Source of the DNA: Notholithocarpus densiflorus
Lineage: Eukaryota > Streptophyta > Magnoliopsida > Fagales > Fagaceae
Assembly: GCA_030021035.2 (NCBI GenBank)
Contig: JARYZH020000079.1
Location: 630,001-694,000 of the forward strand
Direction: 5' to 3'
DNA length: 64,000 nucleotides
In this document: positions 1 to 11,560 of the stretch, in pieces
Layout of the letters: each line of letters begins with the position of its first letter
Numbering within the stretch: the stretch's first letter is position 1
The notes under the pieces: model-generated
The model's input: the letters and a program-made list of their open reading frames with translations, nothing else
Databases searched by the model: none
What the model was told of the DNA's origin: nothing
Position numbers and translations under genes: made by a program

Positions 1-42
1 AAGGCCCAAGGCCCAACATACATTTGGGCCTGCATCCCCACA
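1..42 (-). repeat. Inverted end of a Tat-type LTR (5' terminus)
   Basis: These 42 bases are, with two or three differences, the reverse complement of the first 42 bases of the LTR that starts at 6688 (TGTGGGGA..AGGCCCAAATG.. ends in ..TTGGGCCTT). They therefore mark the outer end of another LTR of the same family, lying on the minus strand and extending leftwards out of the window. Whether it is a solo LTR or the 5' LTR of a full element cannot be told. Confidence 0.8.
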
Positions 43-1088
43 ACAATATTTTTGTTTTAATTTTTCATTGATTTATTATTTAGTTATAACATCAAAATTA
101 AAGTAAATGAATATTTAAAATTAAAACTGCCTGAGATGAATTTGTAAAGTCAACATATTTATATATTTAATATTGTTAAAAAACTAAAAGTAAAAAATAA
201 ATAATAAGAAGAATAATGATGTGACGGATGATGAAGCTCAACAAGAGCATAGTAAGAATAAATGCAATATGAATATCCAGTTAAAGGCAATTAATCTTAA
301 TAAATAAAAGTGTTTGTAGTCAATTTTTATTTGTTTGATCACGTTCTCTTTATATTGTTATACAAATTATTTTCTTTCATTTCGATAGGTGAAGTGTTCA
401 ATTTTTTTTTTTCTTTTTTTTGAGAAACTAAAGTGTTCAATTTTAGACATAAAGTCTACTTTTTTTTTCTACATATTATTTTAAATATTTTTAGGAATGT
501 CTAAGAAATATGCAGTTTCAATCTCATGTATCTATATTATTAAACAAAACCCAATTAATGGTTCGAAGCTACTTCTAGTATAAGAAAAATTATAAATATA
601 ATAATATCTTTTAAGAGATTGAGAAATTGGAATAATATATTTGAAACTTAAACAGTTTAATTGTACAAGGAAAAAAATTAAGAAAATACAATGTACAATA
701 ACATAATTTAGAAAAATATGGACCGCCTAAAAAATGAATAATATCAATTAAAAAATCCAAATAATAAAATGATTATATTTTTTTTTAGATAGATAAATGA
801 AATATAATTTTAGAAATTGTTTAATTTTTAGGGAGAAAAAATTATTTTCCACAAAATTTAGAGAGAAAAAATTATATATTATACTATAACTATGAAATAA
901 TTATTTATTCTCACACATCGCGTAGGTCTATGACTAGTTTCTATAATAATGACTACAAGAGTGATTAAGATATTTATACAACAAATACAATGTAACAAAC
1001 TCTAAAAAACTTAGCGCTAATTACTCATCTCTAACAAATTTTCTAATGCACCAATAGATACAATAAACATGGCATTCCACTCTAACAG
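43..1088. other. AT-rich intergenic DNA, no gene seen
   Basis: Very AT-rich sequence with stop codons in all frames. I see no coding signal. The only structure is a small poly-T insertion at 392-444 flanked by a 14-bp direct repeat, listed separately. Confidence 0.6.
392..444 (-). repeat. Tiny poly-T insertion with 14-bp flanking repeat
   Basis: AAGTGTTCAATTTT occurs at 392-405 and again at 431-444. Between the copies is only a T tract with one C, followed by GAGAAACTA. This resembles a target-primed retroposition that copied little more than a poly(A) tail onto the minus strand. Confidence 0.5.
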
Positions 1089-1097
1089 AATCTTCAC

Positions 1098-1641
1098 CAT
1101 GGTTGTCAAAATATCAATCTAGATCCTCCAATTTTACAATCTTACCTGCCTAAAACGATCTGGATCTTTCAAGGATCTTTGTGATTGTTTAGGATCGGTA
1201 GGATCTTATGATTCTGACGATCCCAAATGATCCTGGTTTCTTGTAATCTTCTTTAACTTGACAAAATACTCAGTTGAACCCAAATGAAAAATAATATCCC
1301 AATAGACCAAGTTTTGCTATTCTAATGTAGAGAGATAGAATGTCAGTTGGACCCAAATGAAAAATAACATCCCAATAAAGTTTCACGTTTTGAGGTTTTT
1401 GACCTCTTTAAATGATGCTTACAAATGGATGTAGTGATGTATGGTAATTACATCAAATGGATGCAAATTTTTGGTTTTTTTATGAATGAATGTATAATTT
1501 ATGTGATTATTTAACATACCAATGTGTTTTTTTTTTTCTCAAATAATGTAGAATTTTACTACGATTCACGATCCGATCCTACAATCTACGATCCCACCTA
1601 CCTCCCACAATCCTACGTAGGATCCCGATTTTGACAACCTT
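1098..1641. mobile_element. MULE-type MITE with 9-bp target duplication
   Basis: A 544-bp non-coding element. Its ends carry the inverted repeat GGTTGTCAAAAT (1101-1112) and ATTTTGACAACC (1628-1639). It is flanked by the identical 9-mer AATCTTCAC at 1089-1097 and 1642-1650. Subterminal sequence is rich in GATC-containing words (GGATC, GATCC) on both sides. A 9-bp duplication is typical of Mutator-like transposons, so this is probably a non-autonomous MULE derivative. Confidence 0.8.
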
Positions 1642-1851
1642 AATCTTCACTAACATAGTTCTCTTATGCTACACACAGTTTTGGGCTTTAATACAAGACT
1701 GCATGTCATAGCTGCACTGGCTTGAGATTGAGATGCATCTGTGTTAGATAAATTTACAGCTATCACTTAAGGTAGAGCCTATTGGCATCTAAGGACACAT
1801 CTCTCCTCTTTAAAGAATGAAGAACAATAGTATAACACTTACTATACAACT

Positions 1852-2525
1852 TGATAAGGGCATTTTTGTCCAGAGAAAAGTTTTCCTTATCCGTCTGAAC
1901 GAATGAACCTTACTCGAGGTTCGTCAAGATAAAATCCTCAAGTGCCCGTCTACTTCTGGAAGACTCGTAGGGGACCCTTTGGATTAGCCCGACAAGTAAC
2001 TCACGCACCCCACGTGTGGAAGCATACAAACCCAACTATGAAGACATCGGCCTAGCAGGTGACTATATAAGCCCAACGGGTAGATACTCTTGAGCTAGAC
2101 GGTTGAGCCGTGAGTCCCACAAACCTTTGCGTGCACACCACTCATAAATCCCTACATGGAAATAACTTGCACACCATGTCCACAAATCCTTCTACATCCC
2201 AGTATTGGAATTAAGGCCCTGAGATCTCGGAACACTAACTCTGTATCCTCCATACAAGGAAAGATCCTATGTTCATGGGATCTTGGTTAGCCTTATACCA
2301 CTATATAAGCACCAAGTCTCCTTTTACCCAAGGTACGCAAAAAATCCTTAGCTCTCACACTACTGAGTTCTTGGGGATTCTTCTATCACTAACTTAACCT
2401 TCAGAGGGTATTTGGCCGGCACTCCACTGGTGCTCTCTGTTGGTTCTTTGTTTCTTTGTTCTTCAGGTACTCTCATTGGTGCGCGTGTGGACGATCAGCT
2501 CACTAACGATTTTTGTGCATCATCA
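1852..2525 (+). mobile_element. Solo LTR of a Ty3/gypsy (Tat-type) element
   Basis: The segment begins TGATAAGGG and ends ..GCATCATCA. It is flanked on both sides by the 5-mer CAACT (1847-1851, 2526-2530), the expected integrase duplication. Its 3' half (AACTTAACCTTC.GAGGGT, TTTGGCCG.., ACGATTTTTG.GCATCATCA) matches the LTR at 62477-63108, which is followed by a primer-binding site and gag. No PBS or gag follows here, so it looks like an LTR left by LTR-LTR recombination. Two TATATAA motifs (near 2063 and 2303) could be promoter elements. Confidence 0.85.
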
Positions 2526-2530
2526 CAACT

Positions 2531-3013
2531 AAATTTGGAAATTCCAGGTATTGAATAAACAATCTTTTATCATGGCCATAATTCCATCATCTCTCAGTAT
2601 TATGGCATGCAATTGTGATGGGCGGATGGCAAGGAATCTCAAAATATGATGAAAACCTGTCATGAAACCTTGCTTAGACTTCAAAATAAGAAACATTAAA
2701 GTAATTGAAAAAAACGTTATTAACAACCTAGCGCATTATTTAGAACCCAAAATCATTTATATAATTTTTTTTTTAAAAAGCCTAGCACAATGTTTAGACC
2801 CCAAAATCAAATTTTACGACTTAATCACTTTTAGTCCTAAACTAGTTGTTAGCCAAATATCACTGATTAGCAAAATTTCATTTTGCATTCATATTCAAGA
2901 ATAGACTAAAGCATATATATAAAGACCAATATAAAAATGCGAAAATAAATCAAACCATACATAAAACACCAAGACTTGTTTATAAAGAGGAAAACTCGAG
3001 CAATGAGGTGGAA
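2531..3013. other. Non-coding DNA between the solo LTR and the inverted-repeat region
   Basis: AT-rich sequence with short chance reading frames only. I see no domain, RNA gene or clear repeat. Confidence 0.5.
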
Positions 3014-3462
3014 GAAAAGACAAGAAATAGGACACACACTAATAATAAAAAGCTCACCACCAAGGGAAAAACCAATGGGATACAGAAAATTCACCACCTA
3101 AAGAAAATTACCAAGGATATAGGGCTAAACACACACCACTCAATGGACTGCCAAAAGAGACACAAAGTATAACACAAATAATTCTGAATAATAACTTTCA
3201 TAATCTGCTCTTAGTCTAGCCAACTAACTATATATAGTTCTTAGAAAATCCCTCTAAGCATGGGGGAACTAAATGACTATAAGATTTCCAATACACAGAA
3301 AATAAGAACATAAATAAATGATGCAATATTTCCCACAAAAGCTTATTTCAAGATTGACTAATTATATGCATTAAGACCAACAAGATTGACTAAATAAATG
3401 TTGTAGGACAAGTTTGATGGACTTTGACTAGCGGCTCAAATTATGGATAATAAGGTTGGTGT
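3014..3462 (+). repeat. Left arm of a ~450-bp inverted repeat
   Basis: This stretch is an imperfect reverse complement of 6104-6567. Shared landmarks include ACTCAATGGACT, AAAGTATAACACAAATAATT, CTGCTCTTAGTCTAGCCAACT and GGAACTAAATGACTA. The match stops abruptly at the outer side near 3014 and fades inside near 3462. It could be the terminal repeat of an old DNA transposon or two inverted copies of one dispersed repeat. Confidence 0.75.
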
Positions 3463-6103
3463 AAGTTTCATGAACTGTACCCCTTTTATGACATGTCGTC
3501 ATATCGGTTCCTTCTCACGAAGGTGGAATACGCGGTACTCAATCTTCCTAAGAACAATTTTAGACTCAAAGCCAGTCTAGGAGTACACGGAGCCTCTTAA
3601 AAAGAGACTAAGGAGACACCACCTAGTTATAAGTCCAGGAATCAAAACATGACTCCATGAGGACCTATCTACCAAACTAGGTCCATCGTTAGAGTATAGG
3701 ATGGGAAGAGGTAAGGCACCCCAAGCTTGCCTAATCATAGCTAGCCTTCATATATCTTTGCTTAAACTAGATTGAGTGAAAGCTATCCTAAAGGCTTAAG
3801 CAGATGTGCATTTGTATCTATAGCCTAAAGAGCGGTCTACATGTCTTGTGAGGCAACCAAGGAAAAGAGGGTAAAGCATGTGATCATACAAGCATATAGA
3901 AAGATAAGCATGTAAAGAGACAAAAATATCATGGCATCAAACTAAAACCTTAAACATGTGAGCATTGAGAACATCACTTTGACAACATCCAAGTGTGCTC
4001 ATGTGTATATCCAATCATGCATGACTGTGGCACATGCATGTGGATACCAACCAATATTGAGAGCTTTTGTTCAGGATGAGTGATTAAGTCCTATGAGAAT
4101 AAAGCATTAGTTGAAGTGAAAGCTTCATTAACTCTTGAGCATCTTCCTTTTATTAGAATTTGATTATCTTGGTTCATTATTAATTGTCTTACATATTCCA
4201 GGGGTTGAATGGATTTGATTAATTAAGAATGAATTAACTTGACTTTTACAGTACCATTTTAGTTTAAATCAATTACCTTAATTATCTTGAAGCTTTTTGA
4301 GACACCTTCCTTTAATTAGGTTTTATTTTAATTATTAATTTGGAATGAGTTAAGAACCCAAATCAAACTTTGATTAAATGATCAATTAAATCTTGAAAGA
4401 TTCCTATTAAAAGTGGACTTTCCTTATGTTTGATTCATCAATTAGTCTCAAAAGAGATTGAATTCTAATTGACAACTGAATTGAGGTTTTTAGAAAGTAT
4501 TATCATTTATGAGTTGAAAGTCTTCCTTATTTATCTTTGATTCTTTTAATTGTCTTGTATAGTTGAGATTAGAATTAAAGAGTGGATGAGAGAGAAGAGA
4601 GAATATGCATTAGGGTTTATGTTCAAAGAAGGAAAGAAAGAAAAAGTCTTAGAGTATCTTAGGTTTTATTACATGTGTATAACTAAAGAAGGAAAAAAGA
4701 AACAAAGAAGGTAGAAGACATATAATAGCATACAAAAACAGATAAGGAAAGAAAATAAAAAATAGCATGTAAAGAAAATCAAACAAAAAAATGCAAGAAA
4801 TTTGGGTTCCGCCCAAATTGGCATACGCCATAAGAAAGATGCATACGCATCCTTCTACCGACATACGCACCTAGGCTTCAAACAAATTTCCAACAAATAA
4901 AACCAAAACAAGAACCCTAGCCGTCTAAAGAATGGGTACACAGAGATAATGATGTGTATGCCTATTATTTCATGCGTACACATCCTCAGGAAGATTTTAG
5001 GATTCTAAACTGATTTACAGAAAATAAAGGAAATGAAACATATAGTTATCACAGAACATGTTATTATCTCCTCCTCATGACACTTATAGTAATGTTGATG
5101 ACTAGCCCCTTAGCTAAAATAGACTACCGCAGCTTTGTGTGTGAAGCAATGATTTGAAACAGTTCAACTAGGATATTTTGGTTGACCCTAAGTGGTATGT
5201 TAGCAAGCTTGAGTGTGACACCAACTAGAAGTTTGAATCCTAGTGAGTATGAGACTATCTTCTAACCAAATGGTCTTTAAAGATTAGTCTAATCCATTGT
5301 TTCTGCTCCTTTAGCCTACAACACTTAGGTTTAAGATTTCCCTTGGTATTTTGGCAAAGTTTTAGTGGGTAAAAAGTTTCCAACCCTTTGGATGGTGAAA
5401 GTGTGGATTTTTTTAGGGGAACTGGTATTCTATGGTTGGGTTAGACATTTGGGCAACCAATTGATCAAGATAGTTGCCCTAACATCACACCAAAATGGAA
5501 ATAGAGTAATTTGAGACTTCTATCCAGAAGGTGTGTACGCCACAGATTAGGTGTGTACACATCATTTTTCTAGCCAGTGTATGCACCTTTAGTAAACCTT
5601 AAACAAATTAGGTTAGAAATGGGCTTTTAGACTTGGATACATTGGGCCACTTTTTGGTTCATCTACTCATTGGGTTGCACACACGATGTTAATTATTTTG
5701 ATAGTGAATTAATTTCTCATCATTGGGATCGAGGACCTTAGGTATGGGTCGAAACAAATTAGGGTGTCTACAACTGGTATAAGCCTCCATGTCTATACCA
5801 GCCTTATTATCCACCCCTTTTTTCCAATATCAAATTGGTATTAGAGTAAGTCTTTCCTGTCAATTTATCCAAGTTATCTTTGTTGTTCCAAAATACTCTA
5901 TTCATCTTCTATTGTGAGGTAGACGGATTGTTGTATTTTAGAACAACAAAGATAACTTGGATAAATCCATAGGAAAGACTTGCTTTGATACCAATTTGAT
6001 ATCAAAGCCAACAATAGAGATAAAGAGACAACATGCCTAACAACCCTTGTTGTCTTATAAGCCCGAATAGAGGAATCTTATGATTTGGACATGGAGATCC
6101 CTA
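3463..6103. other. Non-coding spacer between inverted arms
   Basis: About 2.6 kb with no convincing gene. It contains AT-rich stretches, a few GTGTACGCA-type words (around 4960 and 5530) and a long hairpin at 5826-6003 listed separately. If the flanking arms are terminal repeats, this would be the element's interior, but no transposase-like reading frame is visible. Confidence 0.5.
5826..6003. repeat. Long imperfect hairpin, ~70-bp arms
   Basis: The left arm (5826-5894, containing ATCAAATTGGTA and TTATCCAAGTTATCTTTGTT) pairs with the right arm (5934-6003, containing AACAAAGATAACTTGGATAA and TACCAATTTGAT). The loop is about 40 bases. It lies inside the spacer of the larger 3014-6567 inverted repeat. 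Confidence 0.8.
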
Positions 6104-6324
6104 CCAGCCTTATCATCCATAGTTTGTGATGCTAGTCAAAGCCCATTAAGACTCTACAACATTTATTTATTCAATCTTACAAGTCTTGATGCATTTAATT
6201 AGTCAATCTTGATTTATGCTTTTGTGGGAAATACTAGATCATTTATTTGCATTCTTATTTTTTATGTCTTGGAAATCTTGTAGTCATTTAGTTCCTCCAT
6301 GCTTAAAGGGATGTTCTAAACACT

Positions 6325-6372
<48 letters not shown>

Positions 6373-6567
6373 TTGGCTAGACTAAGAGCAGATTATGAGA
6401 GTATTTATTATTCAAAATTATTTGTGTTATACTTTGTATCTCTTTGGGTAGTCCATTGAGTGGTGAATTTGTTCAATCATGTATCCTTGGTAATTTCCTT
6501 TGGGTGATGAATTTTTTGTATCCTATTGGTTTTTCCCTTGGTGGTGAGCTTAGTATATTGTGTAAGT
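6104..6567 (-). repeat. Right arm of the ~450-bp inverted repeat
   Basis: Reverse-complement partner of 3014-3462. It is interrupted by a (CA)n/(TA)n microsatellite at about 6327-6370, absent from the left arm, which accounts for part of the length difference. It ends about 120 bp before the LTR that starts at 6688. Confidence 0.75.
6327..6370. repeat. (CA)n-(TA)n microsatellite
   Basis: A run of CA dinucleotides followed by TA dinucleotides inside the right inverted arm. A C homopolymer of about 13 bases lies a little further on, at about 6596-6608. Confidence 0.9.
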
Positions 6568-6687
6568 CCTATTTCTTGTCTCTTTTCTGTATCACCCCCC
6601 CCCCCCCTCTTTTGGGTATCGCTTTCAAAATTGGTGAAGCAATTTTTTTTTTATAATTCATTAGTTACAACAAGAAGTAATTATTTA

Positions 6688-7484
6688 TGTGGGGACATAG
6701 GCCCAAATGTATGTTGGGCCTTGGGCCTTGTCCAAGGAGGCACAATGCTCCGAGGATGGATCAATAGTTAGAGAGACGTGATACTTCAAACTTCACATGC
6801 AAACTATGACTGTAATGGCTGGGAGAGGTTGTACGAGGAATATCCCCTTGGCTAAACGCAATGAAGACCAAGATATGCCTCCTGTCATCATGGGTGACGT
6901 ACCAGGAGGTTCTATTGGTAAAGACATGCATTATGAGCGTACTGGAAGAATGACAGCTAGGAAATATCTAAGGAAAAGCTGCTGTCACCACATTGAATGC
7001 TCTATAGCTAACTTTCGGGCCACATTTATGTGGAGAAGACCCCTGAACAGTGCCGCCTTGGTTGCCCCAATTCACAGAGGGCCTGTAAGGGTGCCCGATG
7101 AGATAAGTACTCAAGTAGAGGTTTAGATGACCAACAAATGGAGGGCCAAGATCGTCTAAAGGGGGCTATATAATGTAAGAGACTCACCATGGAGTAGGGG
7201 ATCCAAAAGAGAGAGAAAAACATTGTAGCAATCCAGAACTGAACTTGTAATTAAATTTGAGAATCAATATATAGGAACTAATCTCCTCAAACTGTGCCGA
7301 GGACGACTTTCTTTTGTTTGAACTTATCTATCTTCGTTCTCTTGTTATCGAGATTTACTTTGTTTGTTGTCTGATTCACTAGAGCTCAGTTTTCCAACCC
7401 ACTCTCTACAAATTCATTGTTTTGGGCTTTTTAGGCCTAAGTCCATCCACCTTTTAGGCTAGGGATCCGAACCAAGTCCTTACA
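6688..7484 (+). repeat. 5' LTR (797 bp)
   Basis: Begins TGTGGGGACATAGGCCC and ends ..AAGTCCTTACA, obeying the TG..CA rule. A primer-binding site follows two bases later. The same start occurs inverted at 1-42. A TATATAA motif lies at about 7166-7173, a plausible TATA box for the element transcript. Confidence 0.9.
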
Positions 7485-7486
7485 AT

Positions 7487-7503
7487 TGGCGCCATCTGTG
7501 GGA
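7487..7503 (+). promoter_or_regulatory. Primer-binding site for minus-strand synthesis
   Basis: TGGCGCCATCTGTGGGA directly follows the LTR and starts with TGG, the complement of the tRNA CCA end. The motif is usual for plant gypsy elements of this group. I did not assign the priming tRNA. Confidence 0.8.
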
Positions 7504-7538
7504 AAAGACAGGGGATGTAGTGAGTCTAACGTCCAACA

Positions 7539-8906
7539 ATGGTAGGTTCAGGTCCAAACCAGGCAGAATCTATGGGGTCCTAGTGTGAGGACCATTTCGT
7601 CAATCTTGAGCAAAGAAGAGACCGGGAGGTTAATGCACATACCACCCACACTAGCAAGAGCCAATCCCGAAATGGGAGCCATCTTTCTCACGAGGAGGAT
7701 ACTAGGGCCCTGCAACTGGAGATTGATCATCTAAAGAGAAAACTTCGCCACGAACGACGAAAGAAAACTCCATCCATCTCTGACTCCTCCATTGATGATA
7801 AAGAAGATCGTAGTTACAGATGCAGATCAAGGACTCCTCCTAGTGAGTCCTTCTCGTATGATAAAGACGTCCATCATGAGCGCAGAAGCAGAAACTCATC
7901 TTCTAAAGGCTTGGAAAAAGACGCGATGAGTAGAGCACTCAACCAAATTTCCAAATCACCTTTCACACGCAAGATCGAGGGAGGGAGACTTCCTTGACGG
8001 TTCACTCAGCCAACGTTCACCATGTACAATGGCCGAACAGACCCTGTGGAACATGTGAGCCACTTCAACCAGAGAATGGCCGTGCACTCCAAGAATGAGG
8101 CCTTAATGTGCAAGGTGTTCCCCTCCAGCTTGGGACTCGTGGCCATGAGGTGGTTCGATGGCCTAAGAACAAGTTCCATTGACTCCTTTAAGAAACTCAC
8201 TCAGGCCTTTGGGTCCTGCTTCATCACATGCAGTAGGATTCCTCGGCCCTTAGACTCCCTACTGTCTATGGCCATGCGAGAAGGGAAGACCCTAAAAACG
8301 TACTCTGATAGATACTAGGAGATGTTCAATGAGATAGACGACGATTTTGACGAGGTGGCCATCAGGACTTTCAAGGTCGGCTTACCAACCGAGCACGGCT
8401 TGAGGAAGTCGTTGACTGGGAAACCCGCTACCAATGTACGCCAACTCATGGACCGAATTGATAAATACAAAAGGGTCAAGGAAGACCAACAATAAGGGAA
8501 GGGGAAGGCTAAGGTTGTCCCTCAGGAGAGGAGGGATTTCAGGTCGGACCGATACAACAATAACAAACCCCGAAGAGATTTCGCTGGGCAATCGAGGCCT
8601 ACGGCTCCTCAGATGGTTAACATGGTGTTCTGAGAACCGGTACACCAAGTCCTGGAGAAGATCAAGAAAGAGCCATACTTCAAATGGCCAAACAAAATGG
8701 GAGGAGACCCCACGAGGCGCAACCAAAGCCTCCATTGCCAGTACCACCAGGATCAAGGACACACCACTGAGGATTGTAGAACTTTGTGGAATCATCTGGA
8801 GCAGCTGGTTAGAGATGGAAGGTTGAAGTAGTTTTTATATCGGCCCAATGGGCAAGGAGACTAAGCAGGATCGAGGGCTTAGGGGAACGCTTCTTTAAGG
8901 CCCTAT
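7539..8906 (+). pseudogene. Retrotransposon gag (decayed)
   Basis: One frame starting at ATG 7539 runs through recognisable gag sequence but is interrupted by stops at 7581, 7995, 8316, 8493, 8631 and 8829, among others. Visible pieces are an Arg/Ser/Glu-rich N-terminal region, the capsid-like block around 8022-8310 (TMYNGRTDPVEHV.., AMRWFDGL..), and a zinc-knuckle-like CQYHQDQGHTTEDC at about 8739-8780. The same frame continues without a shift into the protease. Several stops are TGA or TAG where Arg or Trp/Gln is expected, which suits decay of methylated cytosines. The product would have been the structural protein of the virus-like particle; it cannot be made now. Confidence 0.85.
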
Positions 8907-9470
8907 TTGAGCACTATCAATGTCATCTTCGCCACCCCGGGGAGAACCGACTTTCACCCCTCCAAAGTGATGTCTGTAGCCCGGCTACCTGCCGAGGACT
9001 CAAAACCTGAGCCGAATAGGGCTAGATTGGAGAACCAGCCAACAATGAGCTTCTCCGAGGAGGACAAGGTTGGAACCATACAGCCGCATGATGATGCCCT
9101 GGTGGTCACCCTTAGGATAGGGGGTTATGACGTTAAGAGGGTGATGGTGGATCATGGCAGTAAAGCTGAGATTATGTACCCCGATTTATACAACGAACTG
9201 GGCTTGAAACCTGTGGATTTGAAAACTTATGATTCGCCTCTGGTAAGCTTCAACGGGAAAGTTGTTATCCCTAAAGGCCAAATTCGACTGCCCGTACAAG
9301 CAGGATCAGAGGTGGTGGAGGTGAATTTCATTGTAGTGGATGCCTATTCTCCCTACACAGTCATTGTGGCAAGACCCTGGCTTCATGCCCTGGAGGCCGT
9401 TTCCTCCACCCTACATTTGAAGGTAAAATATCCATCTGGAGACTGGATTGAAGAGTTGATTGGAAGTTAG
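8907..9470 (+). pseudogene. Retrotransposon aspartic protease region
   Basis: An open stretch of 187 codons in the gag frame. The retropepsin-like core reads VMVDHGSKAEIMYPDLY, with D-H-G-S at the catalytic position, followed by IPKGQIRLPV and NFIVVDAYSPYTVI. The protease would release Gag and Pol proteins. The frame ends at TAG 9468, where related elements read through into reverse transcriptase, so the polyprotein is cut short. Confidence 0.8.
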
Positions 9471-10519
9471 TCCATGGCAAGGCAGTACTTGATCGTAGCG
9501 ATAACGCATCAGTCAGGAGTGGAGTCCTCGGCCTCCGCTGAAAGGAGCTTATAGCAATCAAAGACTCCGGCTCTACCCGAGGAAAAGAAGGCCGAGGGGG
9601 CGAAATGTGAGGACTTAGAAAAAATTGTTGTAAGTGATGACCCAGAGAAGTTTTTTCAAGTCGGAGCTCAGCTGCCTCCTCAAGATAAGGACGAGCTAAT
9701 AGAGTTTTTCCGAAGGAACATTGACGTGTTCGCGTGGAGTGCTTACGAAGCTCCAGGGGTGGATCCGAACTTCATCTGTCATCATTTGAATGTCAACCCG
9801 TCTGTTGCCCCCAAAAAGCAACCAACTCAGCGCTCATCTAGGGAGCATTCTGATGCGGTCAAGGACGAGGTGATGAAGCTTAAGTAGGCTGGGGCTATCA
9901 AGGAGGTGTTCTACCCTGAATGGTTGGCCAATACAGTGGTAGTTAAGAAGAAAAGTGGGAAGTGACGAGTATGTGTGGATTTCACAGACTTGAACAAGGC
10001 CTGTCTAAAAGATCTTTTCCCTATGCCTCGGATAGACCAGCTGGTAGATGCAACTGTAGGCCATCCTTGGATGAGCTTTTTGGATGCCTTTCAAGGTACC
10101 ATCAAATACCACTGGCCTTGGGTGACCAAGAGAAGACCGCTTTTGTCACCCTTACTGGAAATTACCACTACAAGGTGATGCCTTTTGGTTTGAAGAATGC
10201 AGAGTCCACCTATCAGAGGATGATGACTAGGATGTTTGAGTCACGGCTGGGCAAGAATATTGAAGTCTATATAGATGATATGGTGGTAAAGAGTAAGGCG
10301 GTGTCCGAACATGTGGGAGACCTCGGGGATATTTTTGAAATACTGAGAAAACACAAGCTGCGTCTTAATGCTTCTAAATGCTCTTTTGGTGTGGGGCTAG
10401 GCAAGTTTCTAGGCTATATGGTCACTCACCGTGGAATTGAGGTCAATCCCGATCAAGTTAAGGCAATTAACAGTCTATAACCACCTCGGAACCTCACTGA
10501 GGTCCAGAAGTTAACAGGG
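9471..10519 (+). pseudogene. Reverse transcriptase domain (broken)
   Basis: The frame continues from the protease with stops at about 9553, 9886 and 9963. It then needs a one-base shift near 10097, and the shifted frame has a stop at 10478. Recognisable blocks are DVFAWSAYEAPGVDP (about 9725-9770), VCVDFTDLNKA (9969-10001), MPFGLKNAESTYQRMM (about 10180-10225) and the catalytic YIDDMVVKSK (about 10268-10300), which keeps both active-site aspartates. The enzyme would copy element RNA into DNA, but this copy cannot produce it. Confidence 0.9.
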
Positions 10520-11100
10520 ATGATCGCTGCCCTGAACCGGTTTATCTCTCGGTCAGCGGACAAATGCAGACCCTTCTTCCAGTTGTTGAATAAGTGGAAG
10601 GGATTTGAGTGGACCGAGAAGTGCACCTCGGCCTTTCAGCAGCTTAAGGAGTACCTTTCTCGGCCACCTATCATGTCCAAACCCGAGGCGGACGAGGTCT
10701 TATTTGCCTACATTGTTGTGGCATCTCATGCCGTAAGCTTGGTGATGATCCAAGTCGATGATAGTGTGCAGAGGCCAGTTTACTATGTGAGCAAGTCATT
10801 ACATGAGGCAGAAGTTCGTTACCTACCATTAGAAAAGGCTATCTTAGCAGTGGTACATGCAACACGTAAACTCCCCCACTACTTCCAATCCCACACAATC
10901 GTTGTTTTAACCCAACTTCCCCTCCGAGCACTACTTCGAAATGCTGATTTCACGAGGAGGATTGCCAAGTGGGGTATGATCCTAGGGGCTTTTGATATCA
11001 AGTACATGCCTCGCACCTCTGTTAAAGGTCAAGTCCTCACTGATCTGGTGGCCAAGTTCGCCGAAACCCCATTTGAAGAAAAAATCGTGAGACAGAACAT
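10520..11100 (+). pseudogene. Gypsy RNase H domain
   Basis: First part of a 511-codon open stretch (10520-12055). It contains the RT connection and RNase H-like sequence: PFFQLLNKWKGFEWTEKC, then RPVYYVSKSLHEAEVRYLPLEK and TDLVAKF. It is continuous with the extra RNase H and integrase start that follow. The upstream stop at 10478 separates it from reverse transcriptase. Confidence 0.8.
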
Positions 11101-11560
11101 GGATGGAAAATTGGTTGCCATGGTCTCACTACAGGAGCCTTTATCATGGAGGGTATACGTTGATGGTGCGGCAAATCAAAGGGGATCCAGAGTGAGGCTA
11201 GTCCTAATATCTCCTGAGAAGATCACTATTGAGAAATCCCTAAGGCTGGGCTTCTCGGCCACAAACAACGAGGTTGAGTATGAGGCTCTACTGATGGGGA
11301 TGGCCATGGTCCAAAAAATGGGAGGAAAGGTAGTGGAGATCTTCTCGGATTCAAGATTGGTCGTAGGCCAAGTGAAAGGGGAGTTAGAGGCCAGGGATGT
11401 GAGAATGCAAGAATATTTGAATCAGGCTAGACACTTGCAATTAGGATTCGAGTCCTTCAGCTTGCTGCATATCCCTAGGAATGGAAACACACATGCTGAC
11501 TCTCTAGCCACTCTTGCAACCTCCTCGGTACAGGGTCTACCGCGGGTCATTCTTGTTGAA
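11101..11560 (+). pseudogene. Additional (archaeal-type) RNase H domain
   Basis: A second RNase H follows the first: WRVYVDGAANQRGS (first acidic residue D), NNEVEYEALLMGM (catalytic-type E), EIFSDSRLVVGQVKGE (D), and GNTHADSLATLA (final D). Possession of this extra domain between RNase H and integrase marks the Tat lineage of plant Ty3/gypsy elements. The four acidic positions expected for the fold are present. Confidence 0.8.

Noticed and set aside
8382..8795. 137-codon minus-strand frame opposite gag
   Set aside because: Shadow of the gag frame, which carries the capsid and zinc-knuckle motifs.
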